Positions 53,992-62,331 of a stretch of DNA of 62,331 nt are shown piece after piece. The number at the start of each line of letters is the position of its first letter. The stretch's first letter is position 1. The translations under genes were made by a program, and so were the position numbers. The stretch is from Candidatus Dormiibacterota bacterium. Lineage in GTDB: Bacteria; Chloroflexota; Dormibacteria; Aeolococcales; Bog-877. Location of the stretch: assembly GCA_027313505.1 (NCBI GenBank), contig DAHVDN010000013.1, positions 1 through 62,331 on the forward strand. Direction: 5' to 3'. The notes under the pieces were generated by a model. It was not told the DNA's origin and made no database searches. It worked only from the letters and a program-made list of their open reading frames with translations.

Positions 53992-54831
53992 ATGGCAATG
54001 TTCGATCTGACCGGACGGGTGGCCCTGGTCACGGGGGGTTCGCGGGGGCTTGGGCGCGAGGACGCGCTGGCCTTGGCGCGGGCCGGATGTGACGTGGTTG
54101 TGGCGGACCTCTTGATCGAATCGGACCCCAACCTCCAAGAGGTTGCTGCCGCCAGCGGGAGCGTGATGGCTCAGGTGATGGCTGCCGATCGGGTGGTGTA
54201 TACGGAGCGCACCGCTGCGGAGATCGCACAGATGGGACGTCGGTCCAAGGCGGTGCAGATGGATGTGACTGATTTCCAACAGGCCAGGGAGGCGATCGAC
54301 CAGGTGGTCGCCGAGTTTGGGCACCTCGACATTCTGGTTAACAACGCCGGTTGCCACGACCACGTCGGTCAGCTCATGGACCAGTCACCGGAGCTCTGGG
54401 ACCGCGACCTGAAGGTGAACCTGACCGGAGCCTACAACTGCAGCCAGGCGGTCTGGCCCCATATGCGCGCCCAGAATTACGGCCGACTCATTTTCATGTC
54501 CTCCATAACCGGAGTTGGTGGTGGGTTCGGGCAGGCAAGCTCCGCAACCACCTCCGCTGGGATCCTTGGCCTCATGAGGTCGCTGGCCCTTGAGGGAGCC
54601 CGCCACGGCATAACCAGCAACGCGGTGGTAGCCGGAATCATCGCAACCGAATCCTTCCGGACGACCCCGCCCGAGATGGTGGATCGGATGGTGCTGAGGA
54701 CCGCCCTTCGGGCTCCCGGCCAGCCAGCCGATGTTGCGGCGGCGGTGTGCTACCTAGTCAGCCAGGAGGCGGGCTATGTGACGGGAGTCGAACTTCCCGT
54801 TGCCGGCGGCATCGACCTGTTTACCTTCTGA
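53992..54831 (+). CDS. SDR-family protein with altered catalytic residues
   Basis: A 279-aa Rossmann-fold protein. TGGSRGLGRE is near residue 14 and NNAG near residue 117, with a C-terminal VAGGIDLFTF end. At the YxxxK position it reads GQASSATTSAGILGLMRSLA, so Tyr is Ser and Lys is Thr, although SSITG (the preceding Ser) is kept. Standard oxidoreductase activity is uncertain. An insert of about 20 residues follows the second strand. It is divergent from the lipoprotein gene. Confidence 0.82.
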   Translation: MAMFDLTGRVALVTGGSRGLGREDALALARAGCDVVVADLLIESDPNLQEVAAASGSVMAQVMAADRVVYTERTAAEIAQMGRRSKAVQMDVTDFQQAREAIDQVVAEFGHLDILVNNAGCHDHVGQLMDQSPELWDRDLKVNLTGAYNCSQAVWPHMRAQNYGRLIFMSSITGVGGGFGQASSATTSAGILGLMRSLALEGARHGITSNAVVAGIIATESFRTTPPEMVDRMVLRTALRAPGQPADVAAAVCYLVSQEAGYVTGVELPVAGGIDLFTF

Positions 54832-54843
54832 GACGCCGTCAAT

Positions 54844-54860
54844 TGCGACTAGAAGTCGCA
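54844..54860 (+). terminator. Hairpin terminator after the SDR gene
   Basis: TGCGACT and AGTCGCA (7 bp) with an AGA loop, followed by TCTTT, 12 bases after the SDR stop. Confidence 0.55.
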
Positions 54861-54875
54861 TCTTTACCCCTTCCC

Positions 54876-54884
54876 TGCTATAGT
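54876..54884 (+). promoter_or_regulatory. Extended -10 promoter for the zinc-ribbon gene
   Basis: TGCTATAGT (extended TGn followed by TATAGT), with no clear -35 box. It lies about 80 bp before the start of the zinc-ribbon gene. Confidence 0.45.
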
Positions 54885-54966
54885 ACCGGCCGCCAGACAG
54901 TTCCGGGCGGCGATACAAGGCACGACCGAGTGGTCCTGGCTAGCTAGGTGTTGGAGGATGCTCGGA

Positions 54967-55284
54967 TTGAGCCTCGTCGACGTTACCCTGACCTGCCGGG
55001 AGTGCGGGTCGGAATTTATCTTTACGGCCGGGGAACAACAGTTTTATCAGTCCAAGGGCTTGGTCAACCAGCCCACTCGCTGCCAGCCGTGCAGGCAGCT
55101 TGCCAAGGCCTCGCGCCAAGGCGGTGGTGGTGGTTACGGCTCCTCGGGGCCAAGGGCACCAAGGCAAATGCACGAGGTCGTCTGTGCCGACTGCGGGACC
55201 TTGACCCAGGTGCCGTTTGAGCCCAAATACGACCGACCTGTGTACTGCAGCGCCTGCTTCGAGAACCATCGGGTAGCGCGCTGA
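54967..55284 (+). CDS. Double zinc-ribbon protein
   Basis: A 105-aa protein with two CxxC...CxxC zinc ribbons: CREC with CQPC, and CADC with CSAC, joined by a Gly-rich linker. Such small proteins (zinc-ribbon/CxxC family) are widespread in actinobacteria and chloroflexi and may bind nucleic acid. I chose TTG at 54967 because GGAGG (54953-54957) directly abuts the ATG at 54958, too close for that ATG, but lies nine bases before the TTG. Confidence 0.72.
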   Translation: MSLVDVTLTCRECGSEFIFTAGEQQFYQSKGLVNQPTRCQPCRQLAKASRQGGGGGYGSSGPRAPRQMHEVVCADCGTLTQVPFEPKYDRPVYCSACFENHRVAR

Positions 55285-56064
55285 TCAGGAGGGGATGATG
55301 GGCGACTGCTCGCGCAGCGCCCTCATCGCCCTTCCCAGGGAGTCCCGGTCACCGGAGCACGCCCGGATGATCACCTCCCCCGGCTGACCCTGGGGGTAGG
55401 AGCCGAAGCGCACCTCAGGGTGCTCTTCGGCCAGCCTCATCAGCACGGGGTAGAACTGCGACTCCGGAACTCCCGAGTAGTGCTCCTCCTCGTACAGGGT
55501 CGCGCTCGCACCCTTGCAGAAAACGGGGACCACCTCCTCCTCTATGGCCGCACGAAGCTCCCGAGGAACTCCGGGCAGCACCAGCAGCCAGCGATCCGGG
55601 GGATTCCCTGGCAAGGGGATGGCCAACGGAGGGGCCATACCGACCGGGTTGCGCAGCACCAGCGCCCCGGCGGGAATAAGGGCCATTTTGAGATTGCCAG
55701 AGTTGGGCTCGGGGCTGGGGATCCGACCCTCGTCATACATACGCCGCACGCGGCCCCGGACCCGCGCCAAGGTTCCGGGGTCTTCGATCAGAGGAACACT
55801 CAAAAAGCTGCCCAGGGCCGCCACGGTGCGATCGTCCGGCGTTGGACCCAAGCCGCCACAGCAGAAGATCCGCGCGATGCCTTGGCGCTGACCCTCCCCC
55901 AGCACCGCCCCAATCTCGTCATGAGAGTCGGGGACCACCACGATGCGCGCGGCCGGGTACGGCGTCTCACGCAGTTGGGCGGCGAGCCAGTTGGAGTTGG
56001 TGTCAAGGGTGTGCCCCGACAGGACCTCGTCCCCGACCGCCACGATCCAGCTGGTTTGGTTCAA
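55285..56064 (-). CDS. CinA N-terminal (molybdopterin-binding-like) domain protein
   Basis: A 259-aa stand-alone MoaB/MogA-fold domain of CinA: VGDEVLSGHTLDTNSNWLA at the N-terminus, GGLGPTPDDRTVAAL and the LPGVPRELRAAIEEEV motif. The C-terminal nicotinamide-nucleotide amidase half of full CinA is absent. The family acts in NAD-derivative (ADP-ribose) hydrolysis and repair. It converges on the zinc-ribbon gene and is divergent from hppA. Confidence 0.85.
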   Translation of the reverse strand: MNQTSWIVAVGDEVLSGHTLDTNSNWLAAQLRETPYPAARIVVVPDSHDEIGAVLGEGQRQGIARIFCCGGLGPTPDDRTVAALGSFLSVPLIEDPGTLARVRGRVRRMYDEGRIPSPEPNSGNLKMALIPAGALVLRNPVGMAPPLAIPLPGNPPDRWLLVLPGVPRELRAAIEEEVVPVFCKGASATLYEEEHYSGVPESQFYPVLMRLAEEHPEVRFGSYPQGQPGEVIIRACSGDRDSLGRAMRALREQSPIIPS

Positions 56065-56246
56065 GAGGCTGAGTTCCCTTCAGAATTCCCCATCAAGGCA
56101 CCGCTGATCTGGGAAGATGGTGGAGCACCGGGCGACAAAGATATAATCCGGCAGCTTCGGCTGCTTTAGCTGGCAGTCTCCGGGCTGGTGCCCACTCCAA
56201 CAGTTTCCCTCTACTTTTGCCGCGCGGCTGGGAGGTCTTCGCGCTC

Positions 56247-58289
<2,043 letters not shown>

Positions 58290-58295
58290 GCGGCT

Positions 58296-58321
58296 GGCCT
58301 GTGGCCCTGGGGCCACAGGCC
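58296..58321 (+). terminator. Strong hairpin between hppA and the next gene
   Basis: Perfect 11-bp arms GGCCTGTGGCC / GGCCACAGGCC with a CTGG loop, directly after the hppA stop and ending just before the ribosome site of the downstream gene. It could end hppA transcripts or attenuate the next gene. Confidence 0.55.
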
Positions 58322-58332
58322 GGGGAGACACC

Positions 58333-58674
58333 ATGGTCGAAAGCGAGCAGGCGGAGTACCTGGAGGAGATAGCTGACCTGCGCTCGCGACTTGTGAGGCT
58401 GGTCGAGGAGGCTGGCGACCCAGTCCTCGTCGAGGAGTACACGGTGGAATTGAGGATCCTGGAAGCACTTCTCCTTGCCGCCAGGGAGGTCGAGCAGGAG
58501 CTGAGGCTGAACTCCGAGTTGGGCGAGAGGCTTTCGGCTCGGGGGTTCTCCCCCCACCTCTTCAAGGACGTGTATGCGTTCGTCTACGACAGCGCCATGG
58601 AGATAGACCTTGGTGGCCGCGAGCTGGCGCGCGCCCTGGCCGAGACCGACTTCGTCGGCCTACTCAGCGGCTGA
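58333..58674 (+). CDS. Small acidic helical protein, unknown
   Basis: A 113-aa acidic protein, almost entirely helix-forming, with heptad-like Leu spacing in the first 75 residues (EEIADLRSRLVRLVEEAG and ELRILEALLLAAREVEQELR), suggesting a coiled coil. I do not recognise it. ATG at 58333 with GGGGAG. It is 43 bp after hppA, with the hairpin in between. Confidence 0.6.
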   Translation: MVESEQAEYLEEIADLRSRLVRLVEEAGDPVLVEEYTVELRILEALLLAAREVEQELRLNSELGERLSARGFSPHLFKDVYAFVYDSAMEIDLGGRELARALAETDFVGLLSG

Positions 58675-59212
58675 GCCGGCGCCGACGGATGGCCGGGCCG
58701 CCACCAGCGGCACCTCGGCTGTCCGGAAGTCGGTCCGGGTTGGGCGCGCGGGAACGTCCTCGGAATCACCACGGGTGGACTCCGAGGGCCATGGGGAACA
58801 CCTGGCCCGATCTGAGTGTCGTGACACCCACTTGCGACAGGGCCGGGGGGTCGCCGGTATCCCAAATTGGAAAGGTCTTCACCTGCCACTTGAGTTCGCC
58901 TCCGGGGCTGCAGTTTTAGAGAAGGCCTCTCCATTCGACCGCGTCTGTGACGCGGTGCGGCATGGGCTGGGCCACCGACCAGATGGCCCCCATCAACCGC
59001 AGGTTGCCCTTCTGCTCTTCTCAATCCGGGCTCGCTGAAGTCGGCCGATGACCAGGGAGTGAAGGACAAAAGCCATGACGCGGGCAGCGCCGGCGTGGTT
59101 GGGGGCGGGAAAAAGACGAGGACCAGCCACAAACTCCGCGCGCCTGTCCTTGCAGGCGGTTCCCGTTCGTCGTAGCGTTGTAAGCGCCAACTCCAGATCA
59201 AAGGGAGGTGAC
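58675..59212. other. 538-bp gap before the DGPF locus
   Basis: No clear gene. The minus strand shows a few short peptide-like stretches interrupted by stops, possibly a decayed gene. The last 70 bp hold a promoter candidate. Confidence 0.45.
59150..59178 (+). promoter_or_regulatory. Promoter candidate for the small ORF/DGPF operon
   Basis: TTGCAG, a 17-base spacer and TAGCGT. Overlapping it are TGTCCT (59145-59150) and CGTC (59168-59171), which may instead be an ECF-type promoter for the sigma factor encoded at the window end. I cannot decide between them by eye. Confidence 0.35.
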
Positions 59213-59302
59213 ATGAGGCAGACCCATCTAGAGGCCAAGCGATGCGGGCACACGCCGTGCCAACCGGAGTTCATCCAATACGCCTGCTGGCGGCTGGGCT
59301 GA
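59213..59302 (+). CDS. 29-residue Cys-rich small ORF (possible leader peptide)
   Basis: Begins MRQTHLEAKRCGHTPC and has three cysteines. It is preceded by GGGAGGTGA, a nearly perfect anti-16S match two bases before the ATG. The stop lies one base before the ATG of the DGPF gene, so translation of the two is probably coupled. Product function is unknown; a metal-binding or regulatory micropeptide is possible. Confidence 0.45.
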   Translation: MRQTHLEAKRCGHTPCQPEFIQYACWRLG

Positions 59303-59303
59303 G

Positions 59304-60029
59304 ATGAAGTACCTACTATTCATCGCGGCTGAAGGGATCCCGACCGAGGAGGTAATGACGGTCCTGCAGCGGGAGTGCCCCCTGTGGGTCAAGCAGATGG
59401 AGGGCCGCGGTGTGCGGCTGCTTGGTCGGGAGCTGGATCTCCCGGAGACGGCTGCGACAGTGCGCGTACGAGACGGAGAGATGCTGGTGACCGACGGTCC
59501 GTTCGCAGAGACCAAGGAGTTCGTGGCAGGGTTCGACCTGCTCGAGTGCGCCGACCTGGAAGAGGCGGTTGAAGTGGCGGCCAAGCACCCTTCGTCTTGG
59601 TTCCAGACGGTTGAGGTCCGGCCGTTCATGGATGGGCTACAGCTTGGGAAGGAGGCCTCCGCGTTCGGGCGCGGCGAGGACGGCGCCGCCCGCCCATTTT
59701 TGCTGATCATGTGGACGGGAGAAACGTCGGCAGTGCCCTTCGACGATCAGGCTGTGATGGACGAGGGCGAAGTCTGGCGCCTGGACGTTGAGCGGCGAGG
59801 GCTGCAGGTCCTGGGGAACGCGTTGGAGAGCCCGGACACCGCCAGGACGGTCCGGGTACGCGACGGAGAGACGCTTGTGACCGACGGCCCCCTCACAGAG
59901 ACCAAGGAGTTCATCGCCGGGATCGACGTGGTCAGCTGCGCGGATCGGCAGCAGGCCATCCAGCTGGCCGCCGCGCATCCGATCGCCCGGTACCACGCGA
60001 TTGAGGTGCGCCCGTTCTATAGCGAATGA
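59304..60029 (+). CDS. Tandem YCII/DGPF-domain protein
   Basis: A 241-aa protein made of two YCII-related domains (about 1-112 and 130-241). Each carries the DGPF region: VTDGPFAETKEFVAG in the first and VTDGPLTETKEFIAG in the second, so the second Phe has become Leu. DGPF proteins are the classic genomic partners of ECF sigma factors with a C-terminal TPR-like extension (ECF42 type), one of which is encoded 1.6 kb downstream. Their function is not established. Confidence 0.85.
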   Translation: MKYLLFIAAEGIPTEEVMTVLQRECPLWVKQMEGRGVRLLGRELDLPETAATVRVRDGEMLVTDGPFAETKEFVAGFDLLECADLEEAVEVAAKHPSSWFQTVEVRPFMDGLQLGKEASAFGRGEDGAARPFLLIMWTGETSAVPFDDQAVMDEGEVWRLDVERRGLQVLGNALESPDTARTVRVRDGETLVTDGPLTETKEFIAGIDVVSCADRQQAIQLAAAHPIARYHAIEVRPFYSE

Positions 60030-60419
60030 GCACTCGCTCCGTTCCGCGTTTAGCCGGGGCACCCAATTGGGCCCACACGGGCGTCTCGCAACGGCTGGGA
60101 CAGTCCGCCACGAATCGGGGGTCGGCCACTTAAGGAGCTCCGGGCCGAACTCGATGCCGCCGAGCCCCTCCGCGCTGCCAACGGGCAAGGCTGGGGTGTT
60201 GGGGGCCGGCCGGGCTGCGCGGAAAGCTGGGTGCCAGGCCGGCCAGCGGGCGGGCACCCACCGGCTGCCGGCCCCCATGCAAGCCATGGCAGGCCCACTG
60301 GCCGCTCTCTTTGCCTCCCAAGCCCTACTCGCTGGTGGGCACCACGTCGCACGTGGCTACTGACCGGAATGGAGCGTCTCCTCAGCCAGCCTTCCCGACC
60401 GGCCCCACCGTTCGGCGCG
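60030..60419. other. 390-bp gap, no gene seen
   Basis: Lies between the DGPF gene and the convergent DUF664 gene. Very GC-rich; no supported open frame or strong hairpin was found. Confidence 0.45.
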
Positions 60420-60941
60420 TCAGCGGCCACCGAGCCGGGTCGTGCCGTCGAGGAGCTCCCGTGCGATGTCCAGATGCCCAGCATGCCGCGAGGTCTCCTC
60501 GATCATGTGCAACACGACCCAACGAACATTCGGTGGCTCGAATCCACCAAGCCCGTGCTTGCCCAGTGGGGGCGCCGAGAGAGGGGTTGCCGAGAGCACC
60601 GCATCGGACTGCGCGCATTGGTCAAGGTAGAAGGTGACGACCTCCGCCGAGGGCTCGTTGCTTGTGAACACCACAGTCAGGGGGTCGTAGGGCGGCTGAT
60701 CTTCCGCGAGGTCGCCCGGCAGCTCCGGCTGCTTGCCTGCCACGACGCCTTGGAACCAGTGCCACTCGGCTCCGCCCAGGTGCTCCAGAAGCCCGGCCGG
60801 CGTCCAGCCACTGGGCACGACAGAGCGGTGCCAGGACTTTTCGTCAAGTCCTTCGACGATCGCCAATACTGATTCCCGCTGGCCGCGCAGAAAGGCCCGC
60901 AGCACTTCGTCGTCGGCTTCGCTTTCGTGGTCCCCAATCAC
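60420..60941 (-). CDS. DUF664/DinB-family protein
   Basis: A 173-aa four-helix-bundle protein related to DinB/mycothiol-type transferases. Metal-type His residues lie in LLEHLGGAEWHWF, and the C-terminal VVLHMIEETSRHAGHLDIAR motif is intact. GTG at 60941 follows GAGGAGAGGGG. It is the last gene of a minus-strand group with a broken relative and the ECF sigma gene upstream. Confidence 0.85.
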   Translation of the reverse strand: MIGDHESEADDEVLRAFLRGQRESVLAIVEGLDEKSWHRSVVPSGWTPAGLLEHLGGAEWHWFQGVVAGKQPELPGDLAEDQPPYDPLTVVFTSNEPSAEVVTFYLDQCAQSDAVLSATPLSAPPLGKHGLGGFEPPNVRWVVLHMIEETSRHAGHLDIARELLDGTTRLGGR

Positions 60942-61035
60942 ATCCCCTCTCCTCGCAAACCGGCGCGCTAATGCCAGACTTCGCTCCGACCTGATCCCCA
61001 AGTGCCGTCTGTGGTGATCGTATCCCAGGTGGGCT

Positions 61036-61540
61036 CTACTCGGTGAGCACAAGCCCCTGTCGGCCGTCGATCAACTCGCGGGCAGCATCCAGATGGCCCG
61101 TGTGGCATGTGGTCTCCGTGATGACGTGGAGCAGCACCTCCCGTAGGTCGTGTGGAGGCGCCACAAGCCGAACGGCCCTCGGGCCACCACACTGGGGCAG
61201 CGGTCAGTGCGGTCGCACGGATCACCTCATCGCTCTTCTAGGCTCCACGACGGTAGAGATCACTGATCGACCCGCTGGAGGCGTCGGCAGCAACCTGCCA
61301 GGGGTTCTCGGCCTTGTTAAGGTCGACTCCCTCGCCCCAGACGAAGGCGGTGAACCAAAAGTGTCCGACATCAATAGCCAGGTGCTGAATCAGGCCGAGG
61401 CAGGTCCAGCCTGAGGGCACCATCGCCCTGTGCATCTCTTCCTCGGTGAGGCCCTCAAGGGTCCCCAGCACATGATCACGCAGCCCCTGAAGGTATCGCA
61501 GGAGCAGCTCGGTCTCCGCGTTCAGGATCTTACTGTCCAT
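61036..61540 (-). pseudogene. Broken DUF664/DinB gene (nonsense plus frameshift)
   Basis: From the ATG at 61540 (AGGAGGAGAGG upstream) the frame encodes a normal DUF664 N-terminus (EEEMHRAMVPSGWTCLGLIQ) up to a TAG at 61238-61240. The same frame then resumes family-like sequence (KSDEVIRATALTAAPVWWPE). The final part, LREVLLHVITETTCHTGHLD through a stop at 61036-61038, is in another frame, so at least one indel lies near 61165-61190. The three pieces in order rebuild a full-length homologue of the gene at 60420-60941. Confidence 0.82.
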
Positions 61541-61616
61541 CCTCTCCTCCTGGCCTCGGCCGCCTTCCCCCGAGCGCGCCCCGCCTCCTCCTTTGGGCAT
61601 ACCCCGGGCGTGGACC

Positions 61617-62331
61617 TCATTGCGCTGTAGTCCCGTCGAGTGGAGGGTCGGAGGTGGCGGGAGTCTGACGCAACTCCGCACCGCCATTGTCTTCAAACAC
61701 CTTCCTCACCCGTGCCTCTTGCGGCGCTTCCTCTTGCGGGATCGCGGCGAGCCGACTGGCGAGGTAGGGGCGCTCGAAGTCTGTGGTGACCAGGTCCAGC
61801 GCCTCGCGGTAGTCGGCTGCCGCCTCCGCATGGCGTCCCAGCCGCCGCCGCAGATCGGCTCTGGTTGCCGGAAGCAGATAGTAGCCTTCAAGTGCTCCGG
61901 TTGCCGCCAGAGCACCGACCAGCTCCAACCCTGCCTCTGGCCCATCGGCCATGGCCACGGCCACCGCTCTATTCAGCTCCACGACCGGAGAGGGGGAAAG
62001 CCGCTTCAGCTGCCCGTACAGCTCGGCGATCCTGGCCCAGGTGGTGGCGCTCGCCTGGTCAGCGGTAGCATGGCAAGCGGCGATCGCCGCCTGTAGCAGG
62101 TAGGGGCCGGGTCGGTGGTCTTGTCCGGCTGCTTCGAGCTCATTCAGCCCCAGATCAATCTCCTCCTGATCCCAGCGACTCCGATCCTGATCTTCCAAGT
62201 TCACCAGCTCGCCATCGTCGTTCAGCCGGGCAGCCCCGCGCGAATCCTGCAGGAGTATCAGCGCCAGCAGGCCGCGAGCCTCGTTGTCCTCCGGCATAAG
62301 CTGCACAACCAGACGGGCGAGGCGAATGGCC
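61617..62331 (-). CDS. ECF sigma factor with TPR-like C-terminal extension (5' end outside window)
   Basis: C-terminal ~237 residues of an RpoE-like sigma factor of the type that carries a long helical extension (ECF42/SigJ-like). LLALILLQDSRGAARLNDDGELVNLEDQDRSRWD and the later ELNRAVAVAMADGPEAGLELV segments are characteristic. The reading frame is open through the last base, so the sigma-2 and sigma-4 domains lie beyond the window. Its usual partners are DGPF proteins, and a tandem one is at 59304-60029. DUF664 genes downstream may be part of its regulon. Confidence 0.85.
   Translation of the reverse strand, partial: AIRLARLVVQLMPEDNEARGLLALILLQDSRGAARLNDDGELVNLEDQDRSRWDQEEIDLGLNELEAAGQDHRPGPYLLQAAIAACHATADQASATTWARIAELYGQLKRLSPSPVVELNRAVAVAMADGPEAGLELVGALAATGALEGYYLLPATRADLRRRLGRHAEAAADYREALDLVTTDFERPYLASRLAAIPQEEAPQEARVRKVFEDNGGAELRQTPATSDPPLDGTTAQ

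Noticed and set aside
61238-61240. Programmed read-through of the TAG in the DUF664 gene
   Set aside because: A frameshift further downstream also breaks the gene, and no pyrrolysine machinery is seen; decay is simpler.

Overview
The window is a GC-rich bacterial chromosome segment with short intergenic gaps, many overlapping stop/start pairs and frequent GTG/TTG starts. The gene families (CGNR zinc-finger protein, WYL regulator, DUF664/DinB proteins, a DGPF protein with a TPR-type ECF sigma factor, MaoC pair, K+-independent H+-pyrophosphatase, LysM-CHAP hydrolase, lipobox lipoproteins) suggest an actinobacterium or a relative in Chloroflexota/Dormibacterota. There is no rRNA gene to settle this. 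I saw no CRISPR array and no insertion sequence.

Layout. 1-6.2 kb: a lipoprotein, an ABC exporter, a YihY-type membrane protein and an MFS exporter. 6.3-17.6 kb: HMG-CoA lyase, then a selenocysteine module. This holds a formate dehydrogenase whose catalytic subunit is read through an in-frame TGA followed by a SECIS hairpin, its Fe-S and NrfD-like subunits, and a selA-selB-selD operon on the other strand. 18-31 kb: amino-acid metabolism. It contains an APC permease, a deacetylase-fold hydrolase, thrB and thrC, two AhpD-fold proteins, a FluG-type amidohydrolase, a branched-chain aminotransferase, an SDR and a cupin. A divergent Lrp regulator, class II glutaminase, glutamine-synthetase-like ligase and Dabb protein follow. 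I read 23.8-31 kb as a possible gamma-glutamylation route for an amine or amino acid. 31-38 kb: a membrane protein, a dienelactone hydrolase-DUF664 fusion with a divergent WYL regulator, and assimilatory sulfate reduction (cysH facing cysD-cysN).

38.3-46.1 kb is the most unusual part. A complete selenocysteine tRNA gene lies at 45966-46061 (minus strand). Its 3' two-thirds, up to the anticodon loop, is repeated at 39512-39576. Between them are a tyrosine integrase, an AbiE-type toxin-antitoxin pair and a glycosyltransferase. This is the signature of an integrative element inserted in selC. A diverged SIMPL-domain gene beside each tRNA copy makes the repeat about 1.25 kb and points to stepwise accretion. 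The tRNA has an A-U-C-G-U T loop and a bulged U in its acceptor stem. The formate dehydrogenase, SelA/B/D and tRNA-Sec thus all lie within 39 kb, and the tRNA is the docking site of a mobile element.

46-62 kb: a duplicated-domain lipoprotein, a hybrid histidine kinase and response regulator, a 1.5-kb stretch with no convincing gene, a LysM-CHAP hydrolase, a two-gene hotdog dehydratase, a lipoprotein, an SDR, a double zinc-ribbon protein, a CinA N-domain protein and hppA. Last comes an ECF-sigma/DGPF locus with one intact and one broken DUF664 gene; the sigma gene runs off the window end.
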